Assembly: GCF_026242055.1 (NCBI RefSeq)
Contig: NZ_JAPJDL010000015.1
Coordinates: forward strand, 124,001-188,000
DNA: 64,000 nucleotides
Direction of reading: 5' to 3'
Source of the DNA: Lentzea sp. NEAU-D7
GTDB lineage: Bacteria; Actinomycetota; Actinomycetes; Mycobacteriales; Pseudonocardiaceae
The notes under the pieces are model-generated. The model saw nothing but the letters and a program-made list of their open reading frames with translations. It searched no databases and was not told where the DNA came from. The position numbers and the translations under genes are program-made. This document shows positions 16,294 through 25,235 of this stretch, piece after piece. Within the stretch, counting starts at the first letter, position 1. Each line of letters starts with the position of its first letter.

Positions 16294-17607
16294 CTAGCGG
16301 GGGACGACCTTCATCATCAGGTCGTGGGGGTAGGCCGCGTTCGTGAACGTGGTGCGCACGGGCCGGTCGGGGACCAGCCGGTAGCGCGCGCAGACCGTGG
16401 CCACCACGATGGCGATCTCGGTCAGCGCGAAGTGGTTTCCGATGCACTGGTGGATGCCGCCGCCGAACGGCACGAACGCGCCCTTCGGCAGCTGCTTGGC
16501 GCGTCCGGGGGCCCAGCGGTCGGGGTCGAAGCGCTCGGGGTCCGGGAAGTTCGCGGGGTCGTGGTGCATCGTGTGCGGGCTGAGGATCACCTCGGTGCCC
16601 GCGGGCAGGACGGCGCCGCCGAGCTCGACCTCCACGGCCGTGCGGCGCATGACGAGCCAGAGCGGGTACTTCCGCAGGACCTCGTTCGCCACCTGGCCGA
16701 CGTAGGTCAGCTCCGGCACGTCGTCGACGGTGACCGGACGGCCGGCCAGCACCTCGTCGACCTCCGCCACGACCCGCCGTTCCACCTCGGGGTTGGCGGC
16801 GATCTCGTGGAAGATCCAGGCCAGCGCCAGCGCGGTCGTCTCGATCCCCGCCGTCAGCAGCGTGATGACCTCGTCGAAGACCTGCTCGTCGGTCATGGGT
16901 TCGCCGGTCTCGGCGTCCCTGGCCATCAGCAACGTCGACAGCAGGTCGCCGTGGTCGGTCTCGTCGTCACGACGGCTGTCGATCACCTCGTGCACGATCG
17001 CGCGCATCCGGGCGATGGCCTCGTCGAACTCGCGGTTGGCCGGGATGGGCAGCTTCTCGACGAACCCCGGTGAGAGGGCGCGCAGGATCCCGTTCCTGAT
17101 GATCACGAAGACGGACCGGCGTGCCTCGGCGATGGCCTTCTTGCCGATCTCGGTGGAGAAGAGCGCCTCACCGACGATCGTGACGGCGAGGCCCTGCATG
17201 TCGGCCTCCAGCTGCCGCACCTCGCCGGGCCGCCAGCCGTCCAGCAGGTCGAGCGTCGCGCGGAGCATGGTGTTCGCGTAACCGGCGATCCGGTCGCGGT
17301 GGAACGCGGGCTGCATCATGCGGCGCTGGCGCAGGTGGAACGCTCCGCTCGACACCGCGAGCCCGTTGCCGACGAACGGCCGGAACTTGTCGTACATCCG
17401 GCCTTTGTGGAACTTCGGCGCATCGGTGACCAGCACCTGGTGCGTCAGCTTCGGGCTGGCGACGAAATAGGTGCGCATCGGCCCGAGGTGTACTTCGACC
17501 AGATCACCCTGGCCACGTAAATTCCCGGTGAATGCGAATCTTTTCCTGAGCATAGGCAACGAATGCCCGAGAAATGGCATCCTTCCGGGTGCCACCGGGA
17601 CGGACAT
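16294..17607 (-). CDS. Cytochrome P450, cassette copy 2
   Basis: A 437-residue P450 paralogous to the one at 10786-12096. It has 'LLTAGIETTALAL' (I-helix), 'EVLRKYP' (ExxR) and 'FGGGIHQCIG' with heme ligand Cys388. Both copies begin with the same short pattern (PVAP / VPVAP followed by P-L/F-LGH). Two ATGs are adjacent; 17607 is chosen because AGGAG then has a spacing of five and the N-terminus aligns with copy 1, while 17610 would add one Met. It is followed by hydrolase copy 2 and diverges from methyltransferase copy 2. Confidence 0.9.
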   Translation of the reverse strand: MSVPVAPGRMPFLGHSLPMLRKRFAFTGNLRGQGDLVEVHLGPMRTYFVASPKLTHQVLVTDAPKFHKGRMYDKFRPFVGNGLAVSSGAFHLRQRRMMQPAFHRDRIAGYANTMLRATLDLLDGWRPGEVRQLEADMQGLAVTIVGEALFSTEIGKKAIAEARRSVFVIIRNGILRALSPGFVEKLPIPANREFDEAIARMRAIVHEVIDSRRDDETDHGDLLSTLLMARDAETGEPMTDEQVFDEVITLLTAGIETTALALAWIFHEIAANPEVERRVVAEVDEVLAGRPVTVDDVPELTYVGQVANEVLRKYPLWLVMRRTAVEVELGGAVLPAGTEVILSPHTMHHDPANFPDPERFDPDRWAPGRAKQLPKGAFVPFGGGIHQCIGNHFALTEIAIVVATVCARYRLVPDRPVRTTFTNAAYPHDLMMKVVPR

Positions 17608-17640
17608 CATCGCTCCTAGTGAGGCGGAAAGAGATCGAGC

Positions 17641-17739
17641 CACCCTATGAGTCGTTCGGTCGAGAGTGACAGTGCCCGATCGGGTGGAGTGCGTTCACAC
17701 TTGCGGCGTAGTCGCTAGCGCTTTGTGCGTGTCTAAGCT
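17641..17739. promoter_or_regulatory. Divergent promoter region of cassette copy 2
   Basis: The same three blocks as in copy 1: TAGGGTGG read leftward (17641-17648), the 20-bp box GACAGTGCCCGATCGGGTGG (17669-17688) at an identical 20-bp distance, and CTAAGCT (17733-17739) for the methyltransferase. The 20-bp box differs from copy 1 at two positions only, whereas surrounding DNA is largely different. Confidence 0.55.
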
Positions 17740-17771
17740 AGTGCGTCCGCAACCTGAAGAGGTGGGTAGTC

Positions 17772-18587
17772 GTGTCCGACGTGCAGAACTGGGTTCCGCA
17801 GAGCGTGGATGTTTCCGTGCCGAGCGCGGCGCGCGTCTACGACTACCTGCTGGGGGGTGCGCACAACTTCGCGGTCGACCGCCTGATGGGCGACAAGGCC
17901 GAGCAGATGATGCCGAACTCCCGCAACGCGGCCAGGCTCAACAGGGCCTTCCTGCGCCGCGCGGTGCGCTTCATGACCGACCAGGGCGTGCGCCAGTTCC
18001 TGGACATCGGCTCGGGCATCCCGACCGTGGCCAACGTGCACGAGGTCGCGCAGGAGGAAGACCCGTCGTGCCGCGTCGTGTACGTGGACCGCGATCCCGT
18101 CGCCGTCGCGCACGGTGAGCTGATCGTCGCCGGCAACGACCGCGTCGGCGTGCTGCAGGCCGACATGCGCGACCCGGACAGCATCCTGGACAGCGGCGAG
18201 GTGAAGCGGCTGCTCGACTTCGACCAGCCCATCGGCCTGCTGATGCTGTTCATGGTGCACTGGGTGCCCGACGAGGCCGACCCGCAGAGCCTGCTCAAGC
18301 GCTACCGCGAGGCGTTGCCCAGCGGGAGCTACCTCGCGATCTCGCACATGGCCGGCGACCACGTGAACGACGACGCCCGGTCGGTCACCGACAGGATGGC
18401 CAAGGCGGGCGGCGGCGACGTCGCCTATCGTGACCGCGCCGAGGTCGAGGCGTTCTTCGGTGATTTCGAACTCGTCGAGCCCGGACTCGTCAAATTCGCC
18501 GAATGGCGACCCTCCGGTCCCGGTGACGTCTCGGATGATCCGGCGGTGAACAGGATCGCCTTCGCCGGGGTCGGCCGGAAGCCGTAG
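17772..18587 (+). CDS. SAM-dependent methyltransferase, DUF574 family, cassette copy 2
   Basis: A 271-residue paralog of the protein at 12276-13094, with 'ARVYDYLLGGAHNFAVDR', an identical 'RQFLDIGSGIPTVANVHEVA' block covering the SAM site, 'VVYVDRDPVAVAH' and 'LLMLFMVHWVPDE'. GTG 17772 follows GAAGAGG with the same layout as copy 1. It may modify a product of the neighbouring P450 and hydrolase or a cellular target; the substrate cannot be predicted. It is followed after 105 bp by its GGDEF-EAL partner. Confidence 0.88.
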   Translation: MSDVQNWVPQSVDVSVPSAARVYDYLLGGAHNFAVDRLMGDKAEQMMPNSRNAARLNRAFLRRAVRFMTDQGVRQFLDIGSGIPTVANVHEVAQEEDPSCRVVYVDRDPVAVAHGELIVAGNDRVGVLQADMRDPDSILDSGEVKRLLDFDQPIGLLMLFMVHWVPDEADPQSLLKRYREALPSGSYLAISHMAGDHVNDDARSVTDRMAKAGGGDVAYRDRAEVEAFFGDFELVEPGLVKFAEWRPSGPGDVSDDPAVNRIAFAGVGRKP

Positions 18588-18635
18588 CGATTACCGATGG
18601 TGTGATGCCGATTCACGCGACCGGTTGAGGCGGGG

Positions 18636-18661
18636 CCGACTCTGCGTGGGTAAACTGCCGG
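18636..18661 (+). promoter_or_regulatory. 26-bp conserved element upstream of GGDEF-EAL gene, copy 2
   Basis: CCGACT-N4-GTGGGTAAACTGCCGG, identical to 13141-13166 in both fixed blocks and in spacer length, ends 31 bp before the start codon. It is a promoter or operator candidate shared by the two GGDEF-EAL genes. Confidence 0.6.
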
Positions 18662-18692
18662 ACCTCAGAGCCATTGCGAGGCGGCCACCAGA

Positions 18693-20813
18693 ATGACCAA
18701 CCCGAGCCGAATACCAGACGTACCGCCTTCGCCCCAGGACAATGCGAAGGCGCGGAAGACGCTCGCCCGCAAATGGTCGTACCGCCTGCTCGGAGCAGTC
18801 GCGATTCCCCTGGGCCGAGACGATCTCGACGAGGAACTGGGCATCCGGCTCGACGAGTTGTGCTCGATGCTGCACGAGGAACCGTTCGCGACCGCCTCGG
18901 TCGAGGCGGTCGGCGCGGACCTCGCGACGCTGGGACATCTGGGCCGGCTCGGGCTGAGGTGCACCACCGAGGTCCTCGGCAGGGGTCTGCTCGCGCTGCC
19001 GGAGTTCCAGCCCGTCGAGCGGTACGCGGAACGGATCGCGCTCGCGATGGGCGCGCTCGGCGCCGGGTTCACCGCGGCGAACGCGGAGTCCGTGCTGGCG
19101 CAGCAGGAGAGCATGCAGCGGTCGTTGCTCAAGGCGGTCCGCGACGCGAACTGGAACCTCAGGGAGAGCCAGGCCCGCTTCGACGAGGTCGTCACGTCGT
19201 CCACCAACGGCGTGCTGATCGTCGACCTCGAGGGCCGGCTGCTCCAGGTGAACGCCGCCACCGGTCAGATCCTCGGCCGCACGTCGGACGAGCTCACCGG
19301 CACGCCGCTGCTCGACCTGGTCGAGCCCACCTTCACCGAGATCCTGCGCGACGCGATGACCGACCTCGCCGCCGGCACCATCGACCGCTTCCGGCAGTCG
19401 CAGCGGTTGCTGCGCGAGGACGGCGACTCCGCGCCGGTGACGCTGGCCGCGTCGCTGCTGCGCGGTGCCGACGACAAGCCCATGCACTTCGTCGTCGTGA
19501 TCGAGGACGGCACCGAGCTGGCGCTGCTGCAGAACGAGCTCAAGCGGCAGTCGCTGCACGACGTGCTGACCGGGCTGCCGAACCGCCAGTTCTTCACCAC
19601 CCAGCTGGAGATCGCGCTGCGCAAGGCCGATCCCGAGTACGGCATCACCGTCTTCCACCTCGACCTCGACGCGTTCGGGATGCTGCGCGACAGCTTCGGC
19701 GGCCGGGTCGTCGAGCGGTACCTGCAGCACGTCACCGGCCGGCTGAAGACGTTGCTGGCGGGGGAGAAGGTCATGATCGCCCGGTTCGGCGGCGACGAGT
19801 TCGGCGTCCTGCTGGAGAACTCGGCGACGACTCCGGGCATCGACGCGATCATGAGGGGCATCAACGACGACCTGATGCTCGAACCGACCTTCGTGGACGG
19901 TCACGGTGTGTCGGCGTCGATGAGCGCGGGCGTCGTGCACCGGCCAGGCCCCGGCGAGGAACCGGTCGACGTGCTGCGCTCGGCGGAACGGTCGTTGCGG
20001 CGCGCCAAGAAGGGCAGGCGCGGGCAGTGGGAGCTGTACCACGCCGGTCAGGACGCCGAGGAGCTCCGGGACGACGCGCTGGCCGTGGAGATGCCGGCCG
20101 CGTGGGAGAACGGCGAGATCACCGTGCGGTACCGGCCGGTCGTGCGGCTCGCGGACGGCGCGGTCAGCGGTGTCGAGGCGGAGTTCCACTGGGACAGCCC
20201 GGAGTCCGGCGTGCAGTCCCACGACCGGTGCGCGTACCTGGCCGAGCAGACCGGCCTGATCCTGCCGCTCGGCGGATGGCTGCTGAAGGTCGCCGGCGGC
20301 CAGTCGGCGTGGTGGCGGCAGCGCGGGCAGTCGGACAGGACGCTGGCCGTGCGGCTCACCGCGCACCAGTCGTCCGACGCGGACCTGGTCTCGCGGGTCG
20401 TGGAGGTGCTCGACGAGATCGGCGTGCCCGCCGACAAGCTGATGATCAGCATGCCCGGCGGCGTGCTGGCCGTGGCCGACGCGGCGGACAACCTGGCCGT
20501 GCTGGCCCGCATGGGCGTGCTGACCGCGATCGACGACTTCGGGATGGGGCCGCTGGACTTCGGTCTGCTCGCGTCCGACCTGCCGGTGCGGGCGGTGCGG
20601 GTGGCGCCCGGCCTGGTGACGAGCCGCTCCCCGTACGTGGCGGCGCTGCTGCCGTTGTTGCGGGAGCGGGGTGTGGCGGTCGCCGTGGAGGGGATCGACA
20701 GCGCCGAGCAGGCCGAGTGGTGGCGCGCGGCCGGAGCGGACTTCGCGACCGGCGACCACTTCGGGGTGGCGCGGGAGCCGGGCGAGTTCCTGGAGACGCT
20801 GGAACCCCGGTGA
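18693..20813 (+). CDS. PAS-GGDEF-EAL cyclic-di-GMP signalling protein, cassette copy 2
   Basis: A 706-residue paralog of the protein at 13197-15281 with the same order: helical N-terminus, PAS ('GVLIVDLEGRLLQVNAATG'), GGDEF, EAL. Unlike copy 1 the signature is the full GGDEF (366-370), so this copy may be an active diguanylate cyclase. Conversely the EAL motif is lost (EAE in 'GVEAEFHWD') and other catalytic positions are changed ('VRLTAHQS', 'LMISMPGG', 'VRVAPGLV'), so it is unlikely to be a phosphodiesterase. The two copies have thus decayed at different catalytic sites. The unusually weak ribosome site is the same in both. Confidence 0.83.
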   Translation: MTNPSRIPDVPPSPQDNAKARKTLARKWSYRLLGAVAIPLGRDDLDEELGIRLDELCSMLHEEPFATASVEAVGADLATLGHLGRLGLRCTTEVLGRGLLALPEFQPVERYAERIALAMGALGAGFTAANAESVLAQQESMQRSLLKAVRDANWNLRESQARFDEVVTSSTNGVLIVDLEGRLLQVNAATGQILGRTSDELTGTPLLDLVEPTFTEILRDAMTDLAAGTIDRFRQSQRLLREDGDSAPVTLAASLLRGADDKPMHFVVVIEDGTELALLQNELKRQSLHDVLTGLPNRQFFTTQLEIALRKADPEYGITVFHLDLDAFGMLRDSFGGRVVERYLQHVTGRLKTLLAGEKVMIARFGGDEFGVLLENSATTPGIDAIMRGINDDLMLEPTFVDGHGVSASMSAGVVHRPGPGEEPVDVLRSAERSLRRAKKGRRGQWELYHAGQDAEELRDDALAVEMPAAWENGEITVRYRPVVRLADGAVSGVEAEFHWDSPESGVQSHDRCAYLAEQTGLILPLGGWLLKVAGGQSAWWRQRGQSDRTLAVRLTAHQSSDADLVSRVVEVLDEIGVPADKLMISMPGGVLAVADAADNLAVLARMGVLTAIDDFGMGPLDFGLLASDLPVRAVRVAPGLVTSRSPYVAALLPLLRERGVAVAVEGIDSAEQAEWWRAAGADFATGDHFGVAREPGEFLETLEPR

Positions 20814-20839
20814 CCGGACGGGGTCGGGGTCACGTCCGG
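20814..20839. terminator. Inverted repeat between convergent GGDEF-EAL copy 2 and chitinase
   Basis: CCGGACG (20814-20820) and CGTCCGG (20833-20839) form a perfect 7-bp stem with a 12-base loop in the 42-bp gap between two convergent genes. No T-run is present. A bidirectional terminator is likely from position. Confidence 0.45.
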
Positions 20840-20855
20840 CCACCGGAGAAGTCTT

Positions 20856-21803
20856 CTACCCGGTGAACTTCGCCAGGGCCTTGGTGAACTCGTAGGTCTG
20901 CTGGTTGATGCCGCTGCACGAGGAGCTCATGGCCCCGCAGTTGCCGCGGTCCCGGTTCACGGCCCAGAACGACACCCGTGACAGGTGCCTGGAGTTGGAC
21001 CAGGCGACGATGTCGCGGAAGTTCTGCGGGGTGACGGTCTCGCCGGTGTCGGTCTTGCCGTTCATCGACGACAGGCCGCTGCGCCGGTACGCCGCGTCGT
21101 CGGTGAGGCCGTACGTCGACTTGACGTGGTTCTTCAGGCCGTCGACCGCGCTCTTGGTGTACGCGACCATGTCCCCGCCGCTGCCCCAGTCGAACGGCAT
21201 GACGGCCCACGTGTCGATCGGTGCGCCGAGTTCCTTGGCGCGCGTGATCAGGCGCTTGCCCCAGGAGTTCGGGCCGGTGCGGTCGGTCGGCATGGTGACG
21301 ACCGTCTTCACGCCGGGGTTGTTCTGCTTGATGATCTTCAGTGCGCCGAGGACGCGGTCCTGCGTGGTGTTGTTCTCGAACTCGGCGGCCTCGATGTCGA
21401 TGTCGATCGCCTTGAGCGCGTAGGCGTCGATCACCTTCTGGTAGGCGCCGGCGAGCGCGGCCGGCGAACTGCAGAACTGGCCCAGCTTGTTGCCGGACCA
21501 GCCGCCGATCGACGGCACGGCGTCACCGCCGGCCGCGCGGATCGAGTTGATCAGGGTCTTGTCCGATCCGGTCAGCGAGCGGGAGCCGTCCCACTTCGGG
21601 TTGCACGTGCCGTCGCTGAGGATGAACGCGAGGGTGAACGACCTGATGCCCGTCTGCTGCATCACTGTGGCGGGATCGGGCTGGCCGCCCCACTGGTAGA
21701 GGTAGGGCGCCGCGAGCACGGGGTTGACGGCCGCCTGTGCGGTCGTGGGCAGCATGATCGCCGCGCACGTGGCGGCGACTGCGCCGACGAGGAACCGCTT
21801 CAT
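20856..21803 (-). CDS. Secreted family 18 chitinase
   Basis: A 315-residue exported glycoside hydrolase. The signal peptide runs 'MKRFLVGAVAATCAAIM' to an AQA cleavage region. The GH18 catalytic motif appears as 'AIDIDIEAAEF' (DxDxE, with Glu as proton donor), preceded by 'VPSIGGWSG' and followed by 'WAVMPFDWG'. No separate carbohydrate-binding domain is present, so it is a single catalytic domain for chitin or chito-oligosaccharides. ATG 21803 follows GGAGGA; the upstream in-frame GTG at 21860 lacks a site and would displace the signal peptide. Regulation by the DasR-like box at 21873-21888 is likely. Confidence 0.88.
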   Translation of the reverse strand: MKRFLVGAVAATCAAIMLPTTAQAAVNPVLAAPYLYQWGGQPDPATVMQQTGIRSFTLAFILSDGTCNPKWDGSRSLTGSDKTLINSIRAAGGDAVPSIGGWSGNKLGQFCSSPAALAGAYQKVIDAYALKAIDIDIEAAEFENNTTQDRVLGALKIIKQNNPGVKTVVTMPTDRTGPNSWGKRLITRAKELGAPIDTWAVMPFDWGSGGDMVAYTKSAVDGLKNHVKSTYGLTDDAAYRRSGLSSMNGKTDTGETVTPQNFRDIVAWSNSRHLSRVSFWAVNRDRGNCGAMSSSCSGINQQTYEFTKALAKFTG

Positions 21804-21870
21804 CAGTCCTCCAGAGACTGCTCGGTCCAGGGCGGCGGAGCTGGCAGTGAGGGGGCTCACAACGTCTTCA

Positions 21871-21900
21871 AAAATGGACTAGACCACCGCTCTCTGTCAA
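21871..21900 (-). promoter_or_regulatory. Chitinase promoter with DasR-type operator (dre)
   Basis: Read leftward, TTGACA (21895-21900) and CATTTT (21871-21876) lie 18 bp apart and form a plausible promoter. The spacer carries a box at 21873-21888 that matches the DasR element consensus ACTGGTCTAGACCACT at 13 of 16 positions, with the core TGGxCTAGACCA nearly intact. DasR is the GlcNAc-responsive GntR repressor of chitin use in actinomycetes, so repression by occupying the core promoter is inferred. Confidence 0.7.
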
Positions 21901-22000
21901 GAAGGTAGACGGAATCGGCTCCTGGATCGTCGGGCCCTGTTTCGCGCTGGTCCCGGCAGGCTCTGACGATCTTGTCGGTGCCGCGTGGTGCAATCGGGTC

Positions 22001-25000
22001 GTGGCACTTGCACCCCAGCTGGTCCGCCGGAAGCCGGAGACGCGCCCGCGTCCCCGGTGGGACGCCGCTGCCCAGCGGGTCTTCGAGCACGAGGGCTTCG
22101 TCCGGGTGCTCGGCGGCCCCGGCACCGGCAAGACGACGCTGCTCGCCGAGCTGGCCGCGCACGTCGTGCTGGAGCGCGGGGCCGATCCGGAGAACGTGCT
22201 CGTGCTGACGGCGAACAGGCGCGCGTCGGTGGCGTTGCGCGCGCGGATCACGCAGTTGCTGACGGGCCGGTTGTCGGCGATCCGCGAACCGCTCGTGCGG
22301 ACCGTGCACTCCTACGCGTTCGCGGTACTGCGCACCCAGGCGGTGCTGCTGGGCGAGCCGCCGCCGCGGTTGCTGTCGGGCCCGGACCAGGACGCGATGG
22401 TGCGCGAACTGCTCGCCGGTGACGTGGAGCTGGGCGCGTTGAAGTGGCCGGAACGGCTGCGGCCCGCGCTGGAGCTGCCCGGGTTCGCGCACGAGCTGCG
22501 GGATCTGCTGCTGCGCGCGGCGGAACGCGGGCTGGGGCCGGAGGACCTGATCGAGCTCGGCGAGCAGCACGGGCGCGACGAATGGGTCGCGGCCGGGCGG
22601 TTCGGGGCGCAGTACGAGGCGGTGAACCTGCTGTCCGGGATGGACTCCGCGACGGCGTACGCCCCCGCCTACGACGCGGCCGAGCTGGTGTCGTCGGCCT
22701 ACGCGGCGTTCGTGAACGACGAGGACCTGCTGTTCGCCGAACGGCGGCGCGTGCGGTACCTGCTGGTCGACGACGCGCAGCACCTCGACCCGATGCAGTA
22801 CTCGCTGATCCGCTCGCTCGGGTCGGGGGCCGCGCGGTTCGTGCTGGCCGGTGATCCGGACCAGGCGATCTTCACGTTCCGCGGCGCCGATCCGGAGATC
22901 CTGCGCGACGCCGACGGCGAGACGGTCGTACTGCGGCAGTCGCACCGGATGATGCCCGAGGTCCGGGACGCGGTGGCCCGGCTGGCTGCCCGCCTGCCCG
23001 GCGCCTCACCTGCCCGCGCGGTCGATCCGGTCGACGGCGAGGGCTCCGTGCAGGTGCGGCTGCTCGCGTCGTCCGCGCAGGAGGCGGCCTGGGTGGCGGA
23101 CCAGCTGCGGCGTTCGCACCTGGCGGACGAGGTGCCGTGGTCGCAGATGGCCGTGGTGGTGCGGTCGGCGACGTTGTCCCTGCCGGTGCTGCAACGGGCC
23201 CTGCTCGCCGCCGGTGTGCCGGTGTCCGTCGCGTCGGACGAGCTGCCGCTGGCGCAGCAGCCGTCCGTGCGTCCGTTGCTCGCTCTCGTCCGTGCCGCCG
23301 CCTCGCCGGGCTCGCTGGACGAGGACACGGCGGCGATGCTGCTGTCCTCCTCGTACGGTGGCGCGGATCCGTTGGCGCTGCGGCGGTTGCGGCGTGGTCT
23401 GCGGCGCCTGGAGATGGCCGCGGGAGGTGACCGGCCGAGCGGTGACCTGCTGGTCGAGGTCGTGGAGACCGGGGACAGGCTGGCCGCCCTGGAGGACGCG
23501 GAGTCGTTGCCCGCGCGGCGGATCGGGCACCTGCTGGCGTTGGCGCGCAAGGCGATCGAGGCGGGCAAGTCCGTCGAGGTCGTGCTGTGGGACCTGTGGA
23601 CGGCCACAGGTCTGCAGGAGCGCTGGGTGGCGCAGTCGGCCCGGCGCGGGCTGCTCGGCATGCAGGCGGACCGCGATCTCGACGCGATCGTGGCGTTGTT
23701 CGAGGCGGCCGCGAAGTACGTCGACCGGTTGCCGGGGTCGGGTGTCGCCGGGTTCGCGGACTACCTGGAGTCGCAACGGATCGTCGGCGACACGCTGGCC
23801 GCCTCGGCCCCGACCGGCGAGGCGGTGTCCGTGCTGACGGCGCATTCGGCCGCCGGGCGCGAGTGGGAGGTCGTCGCGGTCCCCGGCGTCCAGGAGGGCA
23901 GCTGGCCGGACCTGAGGCTGCGCGGCACGGTGCTCGGCGTCGAACGCATGGTGGACGTGCTGGCCGGGCTGGAGCCCTCGGTGTCGGCGGTGGCGCCGAT
24001 CCTCGCAGAGGAACGCCGGCTGCTGCTGGTCGCCGCCTCGCGGGCGCGGTCGAAGCTGCTGATCAGCGCCGTGCGGGGGGAGGACGAGCAGCCGTCGCGG
24101 TTCCTCGACGAGATCGAGTCGTCCGCCGAGGACGAGCGGAAGCTGCACCGGCCGCAGCGCGGCCTGGTGCTCGGCGAACTGGTCGGCGAGCTGCGCCGGG
24201 TCGTGTGCTCGGACTCCGAGGACCCCGACCGGCGTGCGCGTGCCGCCGAGCAGCTGGCCCGGCTCGCCGAGGCGGGCGTGCCCGGCGCGCACCCGGAGTC
24301 CTGGTACGGCCTCGCGGAAGTGTCCGTCGACGCTCCACTGTGGACCGAAGAGCAGAAGGTCAGCGTGACGCCGTCGACCATCGAGGTGATCACGAAGTGC
24401 CCGCTGCGCTGGGTCGTCGAGCGGCACGGCGGGCAGGACCCGGCCGAGCTCGCCTCGGTGACGGGCACGCTCGTCCACGCACTGGCACAGGCGGCGTCGT
24501 CCGGTGCCGACGCCCAACAGCTCAGGGCGAAGCTCGACGAGGCGTGGGCCGCCGTGGACGCCGGCGCCCCGTGGTTCTCCCGCCGCGAACGCATGCGGGT
24601 GGAGAAGATGCTCGACACGTTCCTCGCGTGGCTGGCCATGAGCCGCAGCCAGCTCACGCAGGTCGCGGTCGAGGAGGAGATGGTCGTCGACGTGCCCAAG
24701 CGCGACGGCGGGCCGTGGCTGCAGGTCAGGGGCCGGGTCGACCGTCTCGAGAAGGACGAGGACGGCCGCCCGGTGGTGATCGACCTCAAGACCGGCAAGA
24801 GCCCGGTGTCGCGCGAGGCGTCGCAGGAACACCCGCAGCTGGCCGTCTACCAGCTCGCGTCGTCGCTGGGCGGCTTCACCCACATCGGACTCGGAACCGA
24901 GCCAGGCGGTGCCCGCCTGCTCTACGTCGCGAAGGAGGACAAGAAGACAGGAGCCGTCGAACGCACCCAGGCGCCGCTGGACGAGCAGGGCGTGCAGGCG

Positions 25001-25138
25001 TGGCTGGAGGTCGTGCAGGGCGCCGCGGAGTCCGTGCTCGGGCCGAACTACACGGCGCGGGAGAACGCCGACTGCGACCGCTGCCCGGCCCGCACGACGT
25101 GCCCGGTCCACCCGTCCGGCCGGCAGGTCAGCGAGTAA
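22001..25138 (+). CDS. adnA: AdnA subunit of the AdnAB helicase-nuclease
   Basis: The 1045-residue protein joins a UvrD-like motor to a RecB-like nuclease, as in mycobacterial AdnA. The Walker A loop is GGPGTGKTT (38-46); motif II is degenerate, reading 'LLVDDAQHLDP' in place of DExQ, as expected for the weaker motor. The nuclease core has 'VIDLKTGKSP' (D928, K930). Four cysteines, C800 and C1025/C1028/C1034, match the iron-sulfur arrangement around AddB-type nucleases. AdnAB resects double-strand breaks in actinobacteria in place of RecBCD. GTG 22001 is used; adnB follows after 97 bp. Confidence 0.92.
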   Translation: MALAPQLVRRKPETRPRPRWDAAAQRVFEHEGFVRVLGGPGTGKTTLLAELAAHVVLERGADPENVLVLTANRRASVALRARITQLLTGRLSAIREPLVRTVHSYAFAVLRTQAVLLGEPPPRLLSGPDQDAMVRELLAGDVELGALKWPERLRPALELPGFAHELRDLLLRAAERGLGPEDLIELGEQHGRDEWVAAGRFGAQYEAVNLLSGMDSATAYAPAYDAAELVSSAYAAFVNDEDLLFAERRRVRYLLVDDAQHLDPMQYSLIRSLGSGAARFVLAGDPDQAIFTFRGADPEILRDADGETVVLRQSHRMMPEVRDAVARLAARLPGASPARAVDPVDGEGSVQVRLLASSAQEAAWVADQLRRSHLADEVPWSQMAVVVRSATLSLPVLQRALLAAGVPVSVASDELPLAQQPSVRPLLALVRAAASPGSLDEDTAAMLLSSSYGGADPLALRRLRRGLRRLEMAAGGDRPSGDLLVEVVETGDRLAALEDAESLPARRIGHLLALARKAIEAGKSVEVVLWDLWTATGLQERWVAQSARRGLLGMQADRDLDAIVALFEAAAKYVDRLPGSGVAGFADYLESQRIVGDTLAASAPTGEAVSVLTAHSAAGREWEVVAVPGVQEGSWPDLRLRGTVLGVERMVDVLAGLEPSVSAVAPILAEERRLLLVAASRARSKLLISAVRGEDEQPSRFLDEIESSAEDERKLHRPQRGLVLGELVGELRRVVCSDSEDPDRRARAAEQLARLAEAGVPGAHPESWYGLAEVSVDAPLWTEEQKVSVTPSTIEVITKCPLRWVVERHGGQDPAELASVTGTLVHALAQAASSGADAQQLRAKLDEAWAAVDAGAPWFSRRERMRVEKMLDTFLAWLAMSRSQLTQVAVEEEMVVDVPKRDGGPWLQVRGRVDRLEKDEDGRPVVIDLKTGKSPVSREASQEHPQLAVYQLASSLGGFTHIGLGTEPGGARLLYVAKEDKKTGAVERTQAPLDEQGVQAWLEVVQGAAESVLGPNYTARENADCDRCPARTTCPVHPSGRQVSE

Positions 25139-25235
25139 GTACTGTTGACCTGCGTGTTTCACACGCTCGAACTGTCGGCGAACACACCGTCCCGGGTGGT
25201 GCGGACGCGTCCGGCCCGGGTAGGAAGATGTACTG

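Noticed and set aside
9439-20855. Integrated mobile element carrying the duplicated cassette
   Set aside because: No integrase, transposase, tRNA target or flanking direct repeat was seen; a local tandem duplication explains the layout.
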